A stretch of DNA of 64,000 nt from Paracoccaceae bacterium (GTDB lineage Bacteria > Pseudomonadota > Alphaproteobacteria > Rhodobacterales > Rhodobacteraceae): positions 47,704 through 111,703 of the forward strand of contig JAFIEF010000003.1 of NCBI GenBank assembly GCA_020832655.1, read 5' to 3'. The number at the start of each line of letters is the position of its first letter. The stretch's first letter is position 1. Both the position numbers and the translations under genes were made by a program. Of the stretch, positions 40,719 to 50,747 are shown piece by piece. The notes under the pieces are model-generated. The model had not been told where the DNA came from. It ran no database searches and saw only the letters and a program-made list of their open reading frames with translations.

Positions 40719-41756
40719 CTACCCCGCGCGCGAACGGATCAGCCCGACAATCTGCCGCGTCTGTTGCAGGATCGGTTCGGCAATGGCATGGGCGCGCTCG
40801 GCCCCGTCGCCCAATACGCGGTCGATCTCTGCCACATCAAGCAACAGGCGCTGCATTTCGGCATTGATCGGCTCCAGCCGGGCCACGGCCAGATCGGCAA
40901 GCGCAGGTTTGAACGTGCCAAAGCCCTGCCCGCCAAATTCGGCGATGACGGCTTCGGGCGTGATATCGGCAAGGGCTGCATAGATATTGACCAGATTGCG
41001 CGCCTCGGCCCGCCCCTCCAGCCCGTCAAGCGTTTCGGGCAGTGGTGCGGGGTCGGTGCGCGCCTTGCGGAATTTCTGCGCAATCGCATCGGCGCTGTCG
41101 GTCAGATTGATGCGCGACTGGTCGGACGGGTCGGATTTCGACATCTTCTTCGTACCATCACGCAGCGACATGACGCGGGTGGCCGCGCCTTCGATCACGG
41201 GTTCGACCACCGGGAAGAATTCGACCCCGTAATCATGGTTGAACTTGATCGCGATGTCGCGGGTCAGTTCCAGATGCTGTTTCTGATCCTCGCCCACCGG
41301 CACATGGGTCGCATGATAGGCCAGAATATCAGCGGCCATCAGATTGGGATAGGCAAAGAGGCCCACCGACGCCTCCTCGGCATGCTTGCCCGCCTTGTCC
41401 TTGAACTGCGTCATCCGCCGCAGCCAGCCCATCCGCGCCACGCAGTTGAAAATCCAGGCCAGTTCGGCATGGGCCGGCACCTGGCTCTGGTTGAACAGGA
41501 TCGAGCGCGCGGGATCGATCCCCGAAGCGATGAAACCTGCGGCCAGTTCGCGCGTGGCGTGGCGCAGCTTGTCAGGGTCCTGCCAGACCGTGATCGCGTG
41601 CAGATCGACAATGCAATAAACCGTTTCGATCCCGCCATCCTGCGCGGTGACAAAACGCTTCAGCGCGCCCAGATAATTGCCCAAAGTCAACTCGCCCGAT
41701 GGCTGGATGCCCGAAAATATCCGCTTGGGGAAGGTCTTGGCCGGAATGTCGGACAT
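40719..41756 (-). CDS. trpS: Tryptophanyl-tRNA synthetase
   Basis: A 345-residue class Ic aminoacyl-tRNA synthetase. The HIGH-like motif is [18 protein letters not shown] and the KMSKS loop is [15 protein letters not shown]. Between them are [18 protein letters not shown] and the Trp-pocket region. The length is typical of bacterial TrpRS. AGG lies close before the ATG. No Trp-codon leader peptide or attenuator is visible before it. It is divergent from the rhomboid-like gene and followed at 5 bases by the unknown membrane protein. Confidence 0.98.
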   Translation of the reverse strand: MSDIPAKTFPKRIFSGIQPSGELTLGNYLGALKRFVTAQDGGIETVYCIVDLHAITVWQDPDKLRHATRELAAGFIASGIDPARSILFNQSQVPAHAELAWIFNCVARMGWLRRMTQFKDKAGKHAEEASVGLFAYPNLMAADILAYHATHVPVGEDQKQHLELTRDIAIKFNHDYGVEFFPVVEPVIEGAATRVMSLRDGTKKMSKSDPSDQSRINLTDSADAIAQKFRKARTDPAPLPETLDGLEGRAEARNLVNIYAALADITPEAVIAEFGGQGFGTFKPALADLAVARLEPINAEMQRLLLDVAEIDRVLGDGAERAHAIAEPILQQTRQIVGLIRSRAG

Positions 41757-41835
41757 GAGGCAGGCTCCACGCTGGAAAAAGCAAGTGCCTTCGCTTAGCC
41801 TTGCGCCACTCCAAGGTCAACCAGAGCCGCCGCCC

Positions 41836-42507
41836 TTGTCCATATCGCAGCCCCCTGCCCCGTTGCTTGCCCCGCTGCCCTGGGCGGTGTGGCTTCTGGC
41901 GTTGCCGATCATCGGGGGCGAGCTTGCCTTCTGGGCCGGGGCGCAGGGGCTGGTGGCGTGGCCAGAGGCCAGCCTGTGGCGTGTGCAGGCGCAAGAGCGG
42001 GTCGCGGTCAGCCCCGCGCTGCAAGGCTGGATGTGGGAAACCGGGCAGATGCAGGCGCGCAATCTTGCACGCTATCTGCTTTATGGATTTGTGCAGACCG
42101 GTCCGGCACAGGCGGCGCTGGTGGTTGTCATCATCGCCGCTTTGGGCAAGCATTGCGCCGCACGGCTGGGCAATGCGCGGCTGCTGGGGATGGTTCTGGC
42201 CGCACAGGCAGGCGGGGCGGTGCTGTTCGGATGGATGGCAGAAGGTGTCGCGCTTCTGATCGGGGGCGCGGCGCTGATCTTTGCGCTGGCGGGGTGCTTT
42301 GCCGCGATTGCGTGGCACGAGGCCGAAAGCCGCCGCGCGCTATGGATCGCGCTGGCACTGCCGCTGATGCTGATACTTGTGCGGCTGGGGCTGTCGGTCG
42401 TCACAGGCGGCATGGTCTGGCTGGCCGATATATGCGCCTGCCTGATCGCGCTGGCCTTGGCGCATCTGGCGCGACCGGGGTTACTCATCCGATTGCGGCG
42501 GCGCTGA
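41836..42507 (+). CDS. Rhomboid-like membrane protein lacking the protease catalytic motif
   Basis: A 223-residue protein with about six hydrophobic helices. The segment ARYLLYGFVQTGPAQAALVV aligns with the rhomboid L1 loop and helix 2 (RLLTYGFVH..), followed by RLLGMVLAAQAGGAVLFG. The catalytic GxSG and helix-6 His are absent: the expected region reads GGAALIFALAGCFAAIAW. It is probably an inactive rhomboid. Start is uncertain: TTG at 41836 keeps it clear of trpS, while ATG codons at 41746 and 41755 overlap trpS. Its last 27 bases overlap murJ on the other strand. Confidence 0.6.
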   Translation: MSISQPPAPLLAPLPWAVWLLALPIIGGELAFWAGAQGLVAWPEASLWRVQAQERVAVSPALQGWMWETGQMQARNLARYLLYGFVQTGPAQAALVVVIIAALGKHCAARLGNARLLGMVLAAQAGGAVLFGWMAEGVALLIGGAALIFALAGCFAAIAWHEAESRRALWIALALPLMLILVRLGLSVVTGGMVWLADICACLIALALAHLARPGLLIRLRRR

Positions 42508-44052
42508 GCGGCGCGAGCGCGACAGCACAGCGCGCAATTCACCGATGCTGAACGCGCCGATAAGCTGGCCAAGCCCGAAATAGGCCACCCCCCCACCCGC
42601 GATCATGCCCAGCAGCGCGGCATAACGCAGCCCCGATTGCACCAGATAGGGCGCAAGCGCCAGATGCAGCCCATGCAGCACCGCCCCCATCACCGCTGCT
42701 GCCAGCACGATCCGCCACAGCCGCGCGCGCATCTGCGCATCCAGCTGCCCCGCCCGCCCCATGCTGCGCGAGCCGCGCCAGAGCTGCCAGACCATCACCC
42801 ATGCCGCAGCAGAAGTCGCCAGCGCGGCCGCGATGAAGCCGATAAAGGGCATCAACCCGATGGCCACTGCCGCATTCACCACCATCGACACCAGCGCATA
42901 GTGAAACGGTCGCCTGGTGTCATGGCGCGCATAGTAAAGGGGCTGCAACACCTTGTGCAGCACGAAGGCCGGAAGCCCTGCCGCATAGACTGCCAACGCC
43001 AGCGCCGTGGCATCGGTATCGGCCTGTTCCCACGCACCGCGTCCGAACAGCACCGAAACGATGGGCACCGCAATCACCGCCAGCGCGACAGCCGCCGGAA
43101 GGGTCAGGAACAGCGAAAACTCCAGCCCGCGATTGAAGCTGTGCTGACCCGCCCCGTCATCGCCCGCGCGCAAGCGGCGCGACAGTTCGGGCAGCAACAC
43201 CACCCCCACCGCAATCCCCACCACCCCCAGCGGCAGTTGATACAGACGGTCGGCATAAGACAGCCAGGACACTGCGTTCTCGGTGAAGCTGGCCACTTGC
43301 CGCCCCACGATCAGATTGATCTGCACCACCCCGCCCGCCAGCACGGCGGGTGCCGCAATGATGGCCAGACGTTTGAGTTCCGGCGTCAGGCGCGGGCGGC
43401 GAAAGCGCATCGCGAAACCTGCGCGCTGCACCGCGATCCACAGCACCACCAGTTGCGCCACCCCTGCCACCGGCACCGCAAAGGCCAGCGTCAGCCCCAT
43501 CGGCCAGCCCGCGCGGTCAGCCAGCAGCATGGCGATGATGAAGGTCACACTCAGCAGCACCGGGGCCGCCGCCGCCGCGGTAAACCGCCCGACCGCGTTC
43601 AGCATCCCCGACAAGAGCGCCACCAGCGATATGAAGAAGATATAAGGAAAGGCCACGCGTCCGAACACCACCGCCATGTCGAAGCGGTCATCCCCGGCAA
43701 AGCCCGCCGCCATCGCCCAGACCAGCAGCGGCATCAGCGCCATCGCAATGGTCGAAAACACCAGCAGCAGCGCCGCCATGCCCCAGAACGCGTCACGCGC
43801 GAAGCTTTCGGCATCCTCGCCCGCTTCATGCTTCTTGGCAAAAATCGGCACGAAGGCGAAGTTGAACGCCCCTTCGGCAAAGAAGCGGCGGAACATGTTG
43901 GGCAGTGAAAACGCCACGAAGAACGCATCCGTCACCGGCCCTGCGCCCAGATAAGCCGCCATCATTACATCGCGCACAAAGCCGAAGACGCGGCTAAGAA
44001 GTGTCCACAGCCCCACTGTCAGGAAACCGGCCACCAGTCGAATACGTGCCAT
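42481..44052 (-). CDS. murJ: Lipid II flippase MurJ
   Basis: A 523-residue polytopic protein (about 14 helices) of the MOP superfamily that moves lipid II to the periplasmic face for peptidoglycan synthesis. It starts LVAGFLTVGLWTLLSRVFGFVRD, with the conserved Arg/Asp pair, then AYLGAGPVTDAFFVAFSLPN..RRFFAEGAFNFAFVPIF, all typical of MurJ. The ATG overlaps the stop of the YdeI-like gene (TGATG), so it is translationally coupled. The last 27 bases overlap the convergent rhomboid-like gene. Confidence 0.97.
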   Translation of the reverse strand: MARIRLVAGFLTVGLWTLLSRVFGFVRDVMMAAYLGAGPVTDAFFVAFSLPNMFRRFFAEGAFNFAFVPIFAKKHEAGEDAESFARDAFWGMAALLLVFSTIAMALMPLLVWAMAAGFAGDDRFDMAVVFGRVAFPYIFFISLVALLSGMLNAVGRFTAAAAAPVLLSVTFIIAMLLADRAGWPMGLTLAFAVPVAGVAQLVVLWIAVQRAGFAMRFRRPRLTPELKRLAIIAAPAVLAGGVVQINLIVGRQVASFTENAVSWLSYADRLYQLPLGVVGIAVGVVLLPELSRRLRAGDDGAGQHSFNRGLEFSLFLTLPAAVALAVIAVPIVSVLFGRGAWEQADTDATALALAVYAAGLPAFVLHKVLQPLYYARHDTRRPFHYALVSMVVNAAVAIGLMPFIGFIAAALATSAAAWVMVWQLWRGSRSMGRAGQLDAQMRARLWRIVLAAAVMGAVLHGLHLALAPYLVQSGLRYAALLGMIAGGGVAYFGLGQLIGAFSIGELRAVLSRSRRSAPPQSDE

Positions 44053-44303
44053 CAGCCCTGTTTCCCGGCGCCTGCGGGGTGCCACGCCATCCCCATATAC
44101 CCATGCCCGGCGGCCAGTTCCGACAGCATCAGGGCCAGACGTTTTGCGCGTGTTTGCGGGCGTTTTGCCGCCTTGATCCAGATCAGCCAGTCATTGCGCT
44201 GATAGGGGGGGCGGGCATCATAAGCGTCCCGCAACCCATGCGCGCTCAGCGCGTCGGCAATATCTGCTGGCATCTCCTCTCTTGGGCGGCGCGCAGCCAT
44301 CAT
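44052..44303 (-). CDS. YdeI/OmpD-associated family protein (short, C-terminal domain only)
   Basis: An 83-residue protein matching the OmdA/YdeI C-terminal domain: MPADIADALSAHGLRDAYDARPPYQRND, then LIWIKAAKRPQTRAKRLALMLSELA. Full-length YdeI-type proteins carry an extra N-terminal domain, which is missing here. Function is poorly known, although relatives are linked to resistance to bacteriocins or envelope stress. It is tightly placed: its ATG overlaps the glnD stop (ATGA) and its stop overlaps the murJ ATG. Confidence 0.8.
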   Translation of the reverse strand: MMAARRPREEMPADIADALSAHGLRDAYDARPPYQRNDWLIWIKAAKRPQTRAKRLALMLSELAAGHGYMGMAWHPAGAGKQG

Positions 44304-47110
44304 CTTGCCGCCCGCTCTGCTCCGGCGGCGATGGCGGCACGCAGCTTGCGTTCCAGCGCCTCTTGCTTGGCTTTCGAATGCAGCTTCAGCCCGAACATGT
44401 CCTTGACATAGAACGTGTCGACCACCTGCACCCCGTAAGTGGCAATCACCGCGCTGGCGATCGAGATGTTGGCCTCTGCCAGGGTGCGCGCCAGATCAAA
44501 CAGCAGGCCCGGACGGTCGCGCGTGTCAACTTCGATAATCGTATAGATTTCAGAACCTTCATTGTCGAAGCTGATATGGGTTGGCACGCGGAAGGCGCTT
44601 TCGCGCTTCTTGACCTTGTCACGCCCGGCCAGTTCGCGCGCGGCCACGACCTCGCCTGCAAAGGTGCGCTCGATCATCTTGCGCAGCCGCGGCAGGCGGT
44701 CGGCTTCATAGGGGTGGCCCTCGGCATCCTGAATCCAGAAGGCGGCGGTGGCATAGCCATCCTTGGTGGTATAGGTGCGCGCATCGACGATATTCGCGCC
44801 CACCAGCGCAAGCGCCCCGGCAAAGCGCGCAAAGATGCCGGGATGATCGGACAGCACAAAACAGGCGCGGGTGGCATCGCGCTCGGGTTCGGGATGCAAA
44901 TCAATGCTGATCGCATCGGACTGCACATCGCGCAGCATCCGGGCAAAGACCTGATGGGTTTCGGTCGGCAGACCCTGCCAATACGGGTCGTAATGGCGCG
45001 CGACTTCGTGGCGCAATTCGGTGCGCGGCCAACCCGACAGAGCCTCGCGCAGGGCGCGCTTGGCATCATCCGAGCGGTTCTCGCGGTTAAGTTCTTCCAA
45101 CCCGTTTTCCAGCGCATTGGCGGTTTCGCGGTAAAGCTGACGCAGCAACATCGCCTTCCAGTTGTTCCACGTTCCCGGCCCCACCCCGCGAATGTCGCAC
45201 ACTGTCAGAACAGTCAGCAGATCCAGCCTTTCACGTGTTTTGACCAGCTTGGCGAAATCGCGCACGGTGCGCGGGTCCGAGATATCGCGCTTCTGCGCGG
45301 TATCGGCCATCAGCAGATGATAGCGCACCAGCCATTCCACGGTTTCGGCCTCGCCACGCGCAAGGCCAAGCCTTGGCGCGACCTTGCGCGCGATCTGCGC
45401 CCCCAGAACCGAATGATCCTCTGGTCGGCCCTTGCCGATATCATGCAGCAAGAGCGCGACATACAGAACCTTGCGGTTCACCCCGTCCTTGAGGATGCGC
45501 GAAACCACGGGCAATTCCTCAACCAGTTCCTCGCGCTCGATCTGGGCCAATGTGCTGATGACCTGAATGGTGTGCTCATCGACGGTGTAATGGTGATAGA
45601 CATTGAACTGCATCATCGCCACGATCGGCTCGAATTCGGGGATGAAGGCCGCCAGCACGCCCAGCTCGTTCATGCGCCGCAGGGCGCGTTCGGGATTGCC
45701 ATGCTTCAGCAGCATGCGCAGGAACAGCTTTCGCGCTTCCTTGTCCTCGCGCAGTCCGGCATCGATCAGATGCAGATTGGCCGCAACCAGCCGCATGGCA
45801 TTGGGGTGCAGCAGATAGCCCGTGACCAGCCCTTCCTCGAAGATGCGCAGCAGATTGAGCGGGTCGCGCAGAAAATCCTCCGGGTCGGCGACATCAAGAC
45901 GGTTCTGAGCCACCTTTAACCCGTGGCGCATCTTCTTGCGCCGGTTCAGGAAATGGCGCAGCAGCGGTTCGCGCTTGACATGGCGCGCTTCCAGTTCGGT
46001 CAGAAAGATGCGGGTCAGTTCCCCCACACGGGTTGCGTGGCGGAAATAATCCTGCATGAAATGCTCGACCCCGCGCCGCCCGCCATGATCACGGTAGCCC
46101 AGACGCTCGGCCACACCCACTTGCAGATCGAAGGTCAGTTGCTCGACCGGGCGGGCCGACAGATGGTGCATATGGCAGCGCACCGCCCACAAAAAGGTTT
46201 CGGCCGCGCGAAAGGATTCGTATTCTTCGGGCCGGAAGAAGCCAAGACCCACCAGTTCCTGCGCCTGATCGACCTCATGGATGTATTTGGCAATCCAGTA
46301 GAGGGTTTGCAAATCGCGCAAGCCCCCCTTGCCTTCCTTGACATTGGGTTCCAGCATGTAGCGCTGATTGCCGATCTTGGCATGACGCTCGGTGCGTTCG
46401 GCAAGCTTGGCTTCGACAAAATCCGCATGTGTATGGGCGAACAGATCGGACCACAGACGCCGCGTCAGGGTCTGTGCAAGCGCTTCATTGCCGTAAAGGA
46501 AGCGATGCTCCAGCAGCGCGGTGCGGATGGTCACATCATCGCGGCCCAGGCGCAGGCATTCATCGACCGTGCGGCTGGCATGGCCGACCTTCAGGCGCAG
46601 ATCCCACAGGATATAGAGCGCCGACTCGATCACCTGCTCCACCCGCCCTGTCACCTTCCAGGGGACCAGGAACAGCAAATCCACATCCGAATGCGGGGCC
46701 ATTTCGGCGCGTCCATAGCCCCCCACGGCCAGCACGGCGATCCGCTCTCCTTCCGAGGGGTTGGGGTTGGGATGCACGACATCCTGCACCAGCCGCAAGA
46801 CCAGCGCTAAAAGCTGATCCATGCGCAGGCTGTTGATCTGCACGAAATCGCGCGCATCGCGCGGGTGCTGTTCGAACCAGGCTTCCAGCGCTGCGGCGCA
46901 GCTGTGCAAGGCAGGCTTGATGCGCGCGACGATGGTCGCACGCTGGCTGCGCTGATCACGCGCGCCTTGCGCCAGATCCGCACTGATCTGGTCTTCGAGC
47001 CTCGCAATATCCAGACACAGTTCAGGCGGCACATCCGCGCGCATCACCACCCCGTCAGGCACAGAACCAGCCGTTACGCTGTCCTCTTGTCGCGCGCCGG
47101 CACTCGTCAT
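44300..47110 (-). CDS. glnD: [Protein-PII] uridylyltransferase / uridylyl-removing enzyme
   Basis: A 936-residue nitrogen sensor that uridylylates PII when glutamine is low and removes UMP when it is high. The nucleotidyltransferase motif is GGYGRAEMAPHSDVDLLFLVP (about residues 130-150). The GlnE-linked helical region follows, then the HD hydrolase domain with LLLHDIGKGRPEDH. Two C-terminal ACT domains sense glutamine (FVLSDHPGIFARFAGALAL; IEVDTRDRPGLLFDLARTL). It begins two bases after the stop of the PBP-activator-like gene and is coupled to the YdeI-like gene and murJ. Confidence 0.97.
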   Translation of the reverse strand: MTSAGARQEDSVTAGSVPDGVVMRADVPPELCLDIARLEDQISADLAQGARDQRSQRATIVARIKPALHSCAAALEAWFEQHPRDARDFVQINSLRMDQLLALVLRLVQDVVHPNPNPSEGERIAVLAVGGYGRAEMAPHSDVDLLFLVPWKVTGRVEQVIESALYILWDLRLKVGHASRTVDECLRLGRDDVTIRTALLEHRFLYGNEALAQTLTRRLWSDLFAHTHADFVEAKLAERTERHAKIGNQRYMLEPNVKEGKGGLRDLQTLYWIAKYIHEVDQAQELVGLGFFRPEEYESFRAAETFLWAVRCHMHHLSARPVEQLTFDLQVGVAERLGYRDHGGRRGVEHFMQDYFRHATRVGELTRIFLTELEARHVKREPLLRHFLNRRKKMRHGLKVAQNRLDVADPEDFLRDPLNLLRIFEEGLVTGYLLHPNAMRLVAANLHLIDAGLREDKEARKLFLRMLLKHGNPERALRRMNELGVLAAFIPEFEPIVAMMQFNVYHHYTVDEHTIQVISTLAQIEREELVEELPVVSRILKDGVNRKVLYVALLLHDIGKGRPEDHSVLGAQIARKVAPRLGLARGEAETVEWLVRYHLLMADTAQKRDISDPRTVRDFAKLVKTRERLDLLTVLTVCDIRGVGPGTWNNWKAMLLRQLYRETANALENGLEELNRENRSDDAKRALREALSGWPRTELRHEVARHYDPYWQGLPTETHQVFARMLRDVQSDAISIDLHPEPERDATRACFVLSDHPGIFARFAGALALVGANIVDARTYTTKDGYATAAFWIQDAEGHPYEADRLPRLRKMIERTFAGEVVAARELAGRDKVKKRESAFRVPTHISFDNEGSEIYTIIEVDTRDRPGLLFDLARTLAEANISIASAVIATYGVQVVDTFYVKDMFGLKLHSKAKQEALERKLRAAIAAGAERAAR

Positions 47111-47112
47111 CG

Positions 47113-48300
47113 TCAGGAACCGGCCCCGACAAAGCTGCGCGGTGCCGGACGCAGGATGACGCGGGAATTGTCGCGGATCTCTGCAATCGCCAGCGCGCGT
47201 TCGTTCAACCCGTTGGTCCGCAGCCGGAACACCCCGTTCACGCCGATAAATCCGCTGCCTTGAGTCAGGCGCGCAGCAGAAAGTGCATCGCTGCCCCCTT
47301 GGCGCAGCAGCGTCCCGATTGCTGCCATCCCGTCATAGGCCAGCCCCGCAACCGGATGCGGGGCTTCGCCATAGGCAGCGGCGTAGCGCGTATCAAACCG
47401 TGCGGCAAGCGCCGCGTCGGGCACAGCAAACCACCCGCCCTGCAAGCCACGCATGCGCATGGTTTCGGGCGGGATATCCCAGCGCGTCAGCCCCAGATAC
47501 TGGAAATCCCGTGTCGAGATGCCGTTTTGCGGCAGCAGATCGGCCAGAAGTGGCAGCGCCCCTTCCGACCCGGCGGTCAGGAACACGCTTTGCGCCCCGG
47601 ACGCCCGCGCCGCCTGCGAGATGCGTGGCAGCGCATCGACAACGCCTTGCTGCGAGAAGGCATAGGACTGCACTGTCACCAGCTCTGCCGAGGTGCGTGC
47701 CGCCGCTGCGCGCGCGGCACTCTCTGCCACCCGCCCGGCCTCGTTCTGTTCGGTGATCAGCATCACCCGCCCCTTGCCCTGCTCTGCGGCATAGGCAAAA
47801 AGCTGGGTTGCGGTGTTTTCGAAGGTAGAGCCAAGCAGGAACACATTCCTGCCCGCCGCCGCAGGGTTGTTGGAAAAGCTCAGCACATTCACCCCGGCCC
47901 CGGCAACCGCATTGCCCACCGCTGTCGCCGATTCGGAAAACAGCGGGCCAAGGATGATGCCCGCCCCGTCATCGACCGCCTGCGCCGCAAGCTGGGCCGC
48001 ACGTCCGGCATCGCCGCCGGTCTGCAACACGCGCAGATCGATCTGCACCCCCTGCATATCGGCCATCGCCAGCCGCGCGGCATTTTCCAGATTGCGCGCA
48101 AGGGTCTCGCGCCCCTCATCGCCTGTGCCGCCCGGAACCAGCAGCGCCACCTGCACCGGACGGGCCGGGTCGACCCGCGCCCCCGTTCCGGCAGCACCAA
48201 TCGCAGGCATGTCGCACGCGCCAACCAGCATCATCGCCCCAGACGACATCAGAAAGCCGCGCCGCCCCATGCCAGCCTTGCTCCACCCCGATCCGCGCAT
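47113..48300 (-). CDS. Penicillin-binding protein activator-like lipoprotein (LpoA-type, periplasmic-binding fold)
   Basis: A 395-residue lipoprotein. The signal MGRRGFLMSSGAMMLVGAC ends in a lipobox with Cys near residue 29. The rest is a type I periplasmic-binding-protein fold (VQVALLVPGG, GIILGPLFSES, GRVMLITEQNE, GLAYDGMAAIG) like LpoA, which activates class A penicillin-binding proteins, and like amino-acid ABC binding proteins. In E. coli, lpoA is divergent from rsmI and next to yraN; here rsmI-yraN are divergent in the same way, which favours the PBP-activator reading. AGGAG lies 8 bases before the ATG at 48300. Confidence 0.83.
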   Translation of the reverse strand: MRGSGWSKAGMGRRGFLMSSGAMMLVGACDMPAIGAAGTGARVDPARPVQVALLVPGGTGDEGRETLARNLENAARLAMADMQGVQIDLRVLQTGGDAGRAAQLAAQAVDDGAGIILGPLFSESATAVGNAVAGAGVNVLSFSNNPAAAGRNVFLLGSTFENTATQLFAYAAEQGKGRVMLITEQNEAGRVAESAARAAAARTSAELVTVQSYAFSQQGVVDALPRISQAARASGAQSVFLTAGSEGALPLLADLLPQNGISTRDFQYLGLTRWDIPPETMRMRGLQGGWFAVPDAALAARFDTRYAAAYGEAPHPVAGLAYDGMAAIGTLLRQGGSDALSAARLTQGSGFIGVNGVFRLRTNGLNERALAIAEIRDNSRVILRPAPRSFVGAGS

Positions 48301-48421
48301 GAACACCACTCCTGCCTTGCATCACCTTGACCTGATGGGCACACTAAGCAACTGCGTGCATGAAGTAAACGTCCCAGCGGCGCTGTTTCCTGCCGCCTGC
48401 CACGGAATGGACCCTTGCGCG

Positions 48422-49330
48422 ATGCCGGAAAAATCAGATGCCCAAGCCCTGCATGCGGGTGCCAAGCGACAAGGCAAGATACCCGCGGGGCTGCATCTGA
48501 TCGCAACGCCTATCGGGGCCGCGCGTGACATCACGCTGCATGCGCTGGATCTGCTGGCAGGGGCTGATATGCTTCTGGCAGAGGATACGCGCTCGCTGCG
48601 CCGCCTGATGGAAATTCACGGCATCGCGCTGGGGGATCGCCACATCCTGCCCTATCATGACCATAACGGCGCGCAGATGCGGCCCCGGATCATGGCCGCG
48701 CTGGGCGCAGGAAAATCCGTGGTCTATGCCGCCGAGGCCGGCACGCCGATGGTGGCCGATCCCGGCTATCAGCTTGCGCGCGCCACCATCGCCGAAGGCC
48801 ATGCGCTGCACAGCGCGCCGGGGCCGTCGGCGGTTCTGGCTGCGCTGACGCTGTCGGGGCTGCCCAGCGACCGCTTTTGCTTCATGGGCTTCCTGCCCAG
48901 CCAGACAGGCGCGCGCAGGCAGGTGCTGCATGAAGCCGCCGCCATCCCTGCCACGCTGATCTTCTACGAATCGCCCAAGCGGATTCATCGAATGTTAGGG
49001 GAATTATGCGAAGTTCTGGGCAGGGATCGGCAGGCGGCATTGTGCCGGGAACTGACCAAGATGCATCAGGAAGTGTTGCGCATGCCCCTTGGCGAAATGG
49101 CCGATGCGCTGGCAGATCGCAACCTGAAGGGCGAGATCGTGCTGCTGGTGGATCGTGCCACGGAAAAACCGGCCAGCGCCGAAGATCTGGACCGGGCGCT
49201 GGATGACGCGCTGGCGCGGCTCAGCCTGAAGCAGGCCGTGGCCCATGTCGCTGCCGATCTGGGCCTGCCCCGTCGGCAGGTCTATCAGGCCGCATTGGCG
49301 CGCACTGCCAGGAAGGATGACCCGTCATGA
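48422..49330 (+). CDS. rsmI: 16S rRNA (cytidine-1402-2'-O)-methyltransferase
   Basis: A 302-residue SAM-dependent enzyme of the tetrapyrrole-methylase fold that methylates C1402 in the 30S P site. Landmarks are LHLIATPIGAARDITLHAL near the start, LLAEDTRSLRRLMEIHGI, the EAGTPMVADPGYQL loop and SGLPSDRFCFMGFLP. The start is weakly marked: ATGs at 48407 and 48422 are both possible without a good ribosome-binding site. It overlaps yraN by four bases and is divergent from the PBP-activator-like gene. Confidence 0.95.
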   Translation: MPEKSDAQALHAGAKRQGKIPAGLHLIATPIGAARDITLHALDLLAGADMLLAEDTRSLRRLMEIHGIALGDRHILPYHDHNGAQMRPRIMAALGAGKSVVYAAEAGTPMVADPGYQLARATIAEGHALHSAPGPSAVLAALTLSGLPSDRFCFMGFLPSQTGARRQVLHEAAAIPATLIFYESPKRIHRMLGELCEVLGRDRQAALCRELTKMHQEVLRMPLGEMADALADRNLKGEIVLLVDRATEKPASAEDLDRALDDALARLSLKQAVAHVAADLGLPRRQVYQAALARTARKDDPS

Positions 49331-49683
49331 GCAGTGCCTTGCGCAATCATCTGGCCGGGATGGCCGCCGAAGGCGCAGTGTGCCGCCATTATCTGGATCG
49401 GGGCTACCGCGTTCTGGCGCAACGCTGGCGCGGACAATCGGGCGAAATCGATCTTGTGATGGCGCATGATGACGATGTGGTCTTCGTCGAAGTCAAGAAA
49501 AGCCGCTCCTTCAGCCGCGCAGCCAGCCTGTTGCGCCCCGCACAGATCGAAAGGCTGATGCAGACGGCCGCAGAGTTTCTGGGCACCCAGCCGCTGGGAC
49601 AATTGACGCCCGCGCGCTTCGATGTTGCGCTGGTCGATCAGCAAGGTCAGGTCTCTATCCTTGAAAACGCGCTTGCTGCGTAA
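49327..49683 (+). CDS. yraN: YraN family protein (UPF0102, endonuclease-like fold)
   Basis: A 118-residue protein with the UPF0102 pattern: [23 protein letters not shown], then GEIDLVM and VFVEVKKS, the Asp and Glu-x-Lys arrangement of a PD-(D/E)XK-like nuclease site. No activity is established for the family. The usual R..R at the end of the conserved block is reduced to KKSRSFSR. It is coupled to rsmI through an ATGA overlap, the arrangement conserved across proteobacteria. Confidence 0.92.
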   Translation: MSSALRNHLAGMAAEGAVCRHYLDRGYRVLAQRWRGQSGEIDLVMAHDDDVVFVEVKKSRSFSRAASLLRPAQIERLMQTAAEFLGTQPLGQLTPARFDVALVDQQGQVSILENALAA

Positions 49684-49799
49684 CCGCTGCCACCCCCGGC
49701 CCTGCCTCCGCAACAGCCAGCCATTGCATCACCCGCCTGCTTGGGCCATCTAGAAGAACAAGACAGGCACTTGGCCTGAAGCGGCGACAGGGGGATGAT

Positions 49800-50747
49800 G
49801 TGGCGTTGCGCGTGGCTTTTCAGATGGACCCGATCGAGGCGGTCGATATCAGGGCAGACAGCAGTTTCCGCATCGCGCTGGAGGCACAGGCGCGCGGGCA
49901 TGAGCTTTACTGCTACACCCCCGACATGCTGATCTATCGCGAAGGCCGCGTGCTGGCGCAGGCCCACCCTGTCACCTTGCGCAACATCAAGGGCGATCAT
50001 GTGGCCAAGGGGGACGCGGTCACGCTGGATCTGGCGCAAGTTGATGTCGTGTGGCTGCGCCAGGACCCCCCCTTTGACATGAGCTATATCACCACCACCC
50101 ATCTGCTGGACATGATCCACCCGGCGACGCTGGTGGTCAATGACCCGTTCTGGGTGCGCAACTACCCAGAGAAGCTGCTGGTGCTGGGCTTTGCCGATCT
50201 GACCCCGCCCACCATGATTGCGCGCGATCTTGCCACGATCCGCGAATTCAAGGCGCAGCATGGTGATGTGATCCTGAAACCGCTTTATGGCAATGGCGGC
50301 GCGGGCGTGTTCCGGCTTGATCCCAATGACCGCAACCTTGCCTCGCTGCATGAGTTGTTCACCGGCATCAGCCGCGAACCGCTGATCGTGCAGAAATATC
50401 TGCCCGCCGTCGCCAAGGGCGACAAGCGCATCATTCTGGTCGATGGTGAACCCATCGGCGCGATCAACCGCGTACCGGCCGAGGGCGAGACACGCTCGAA
50501 CATGCATGTCGGCGGGCGGCCCGAACCCGTGAAGATGACCGCGCGCGATCTGGAAATATGCGCCGCCATCGGCCCGCTTCTGCGCGAAAAGGGCCAGATC
50601 TTCGTGGGTATCGATGTCATCGGCGACTGGCTGACCGAGATCAATGTGACCTCGCCCACCGGCCTGCAAGAGCTGGAACGCTTTGACGGCACCAATGGGG
50701 CCGCGCTGATCTGGCAGGCAATCGAGGCCAAGCGGCAGGGCGCATGA
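49800..50747 (+). CDS. gshB: Glutathione synthetase
   Basis: A 315-residue ATP-grasp ligase joining gamma-glutamylcysteine and glycine. Landmarks are [20 protein letters not shown] at the start, [18 protein letters not shown], the ATP-grasp lid region [14 protein letters not shown] and [15 protein letters not shown], then [12 protein letters not shown]. The start appears to be GTG at 49800, with AGGGGG five bases before it; nearby ATG codons are out of frame. It overlaps the following esterase by four bases. It follows yraN after 116 bases with no recognised feature. Confidence 0.96.
   Translation: MALRVAFQMDPIEAVDIRADSSFRIALEAQARGHELYCYTPDMLIYREGRVLAQAHPVTLRNIKGDHVAKGDAVTLDLAQVDVVWLRQDPPFDMSYITTTHLLDMIHPATLVVNDPFWVRNYPEKLLVLGFADLTPPTMIARDLATIREFKAQHGDVILKPLYGNGGAGVFRLDPNDRNLASLHELFTGISREPLIVQKYLPAVAKGDKRIILVDGEPIGAINRVPAEGETRSNMHVGGRPEPVKMTARDLEICAAIGPLLREKGQIFVGIDVIGDWLTEINVTSPTGLQELERFDGTNGAALIWQAIEAKRQGA

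Noticed and set aside
44282..45919. Very long open frame on the plus strand opposite glnD (over 500 codons), and similar long antisense frames opposite polA, murJ, the ASKHA gene, carA and the 350-residue protein
   Set aside because: High GC with G/C at third positions leaves antisense frames open by chance. Their translations are rich in His, Arg and Gln, match no family, and lie wholly within well-supported genes.
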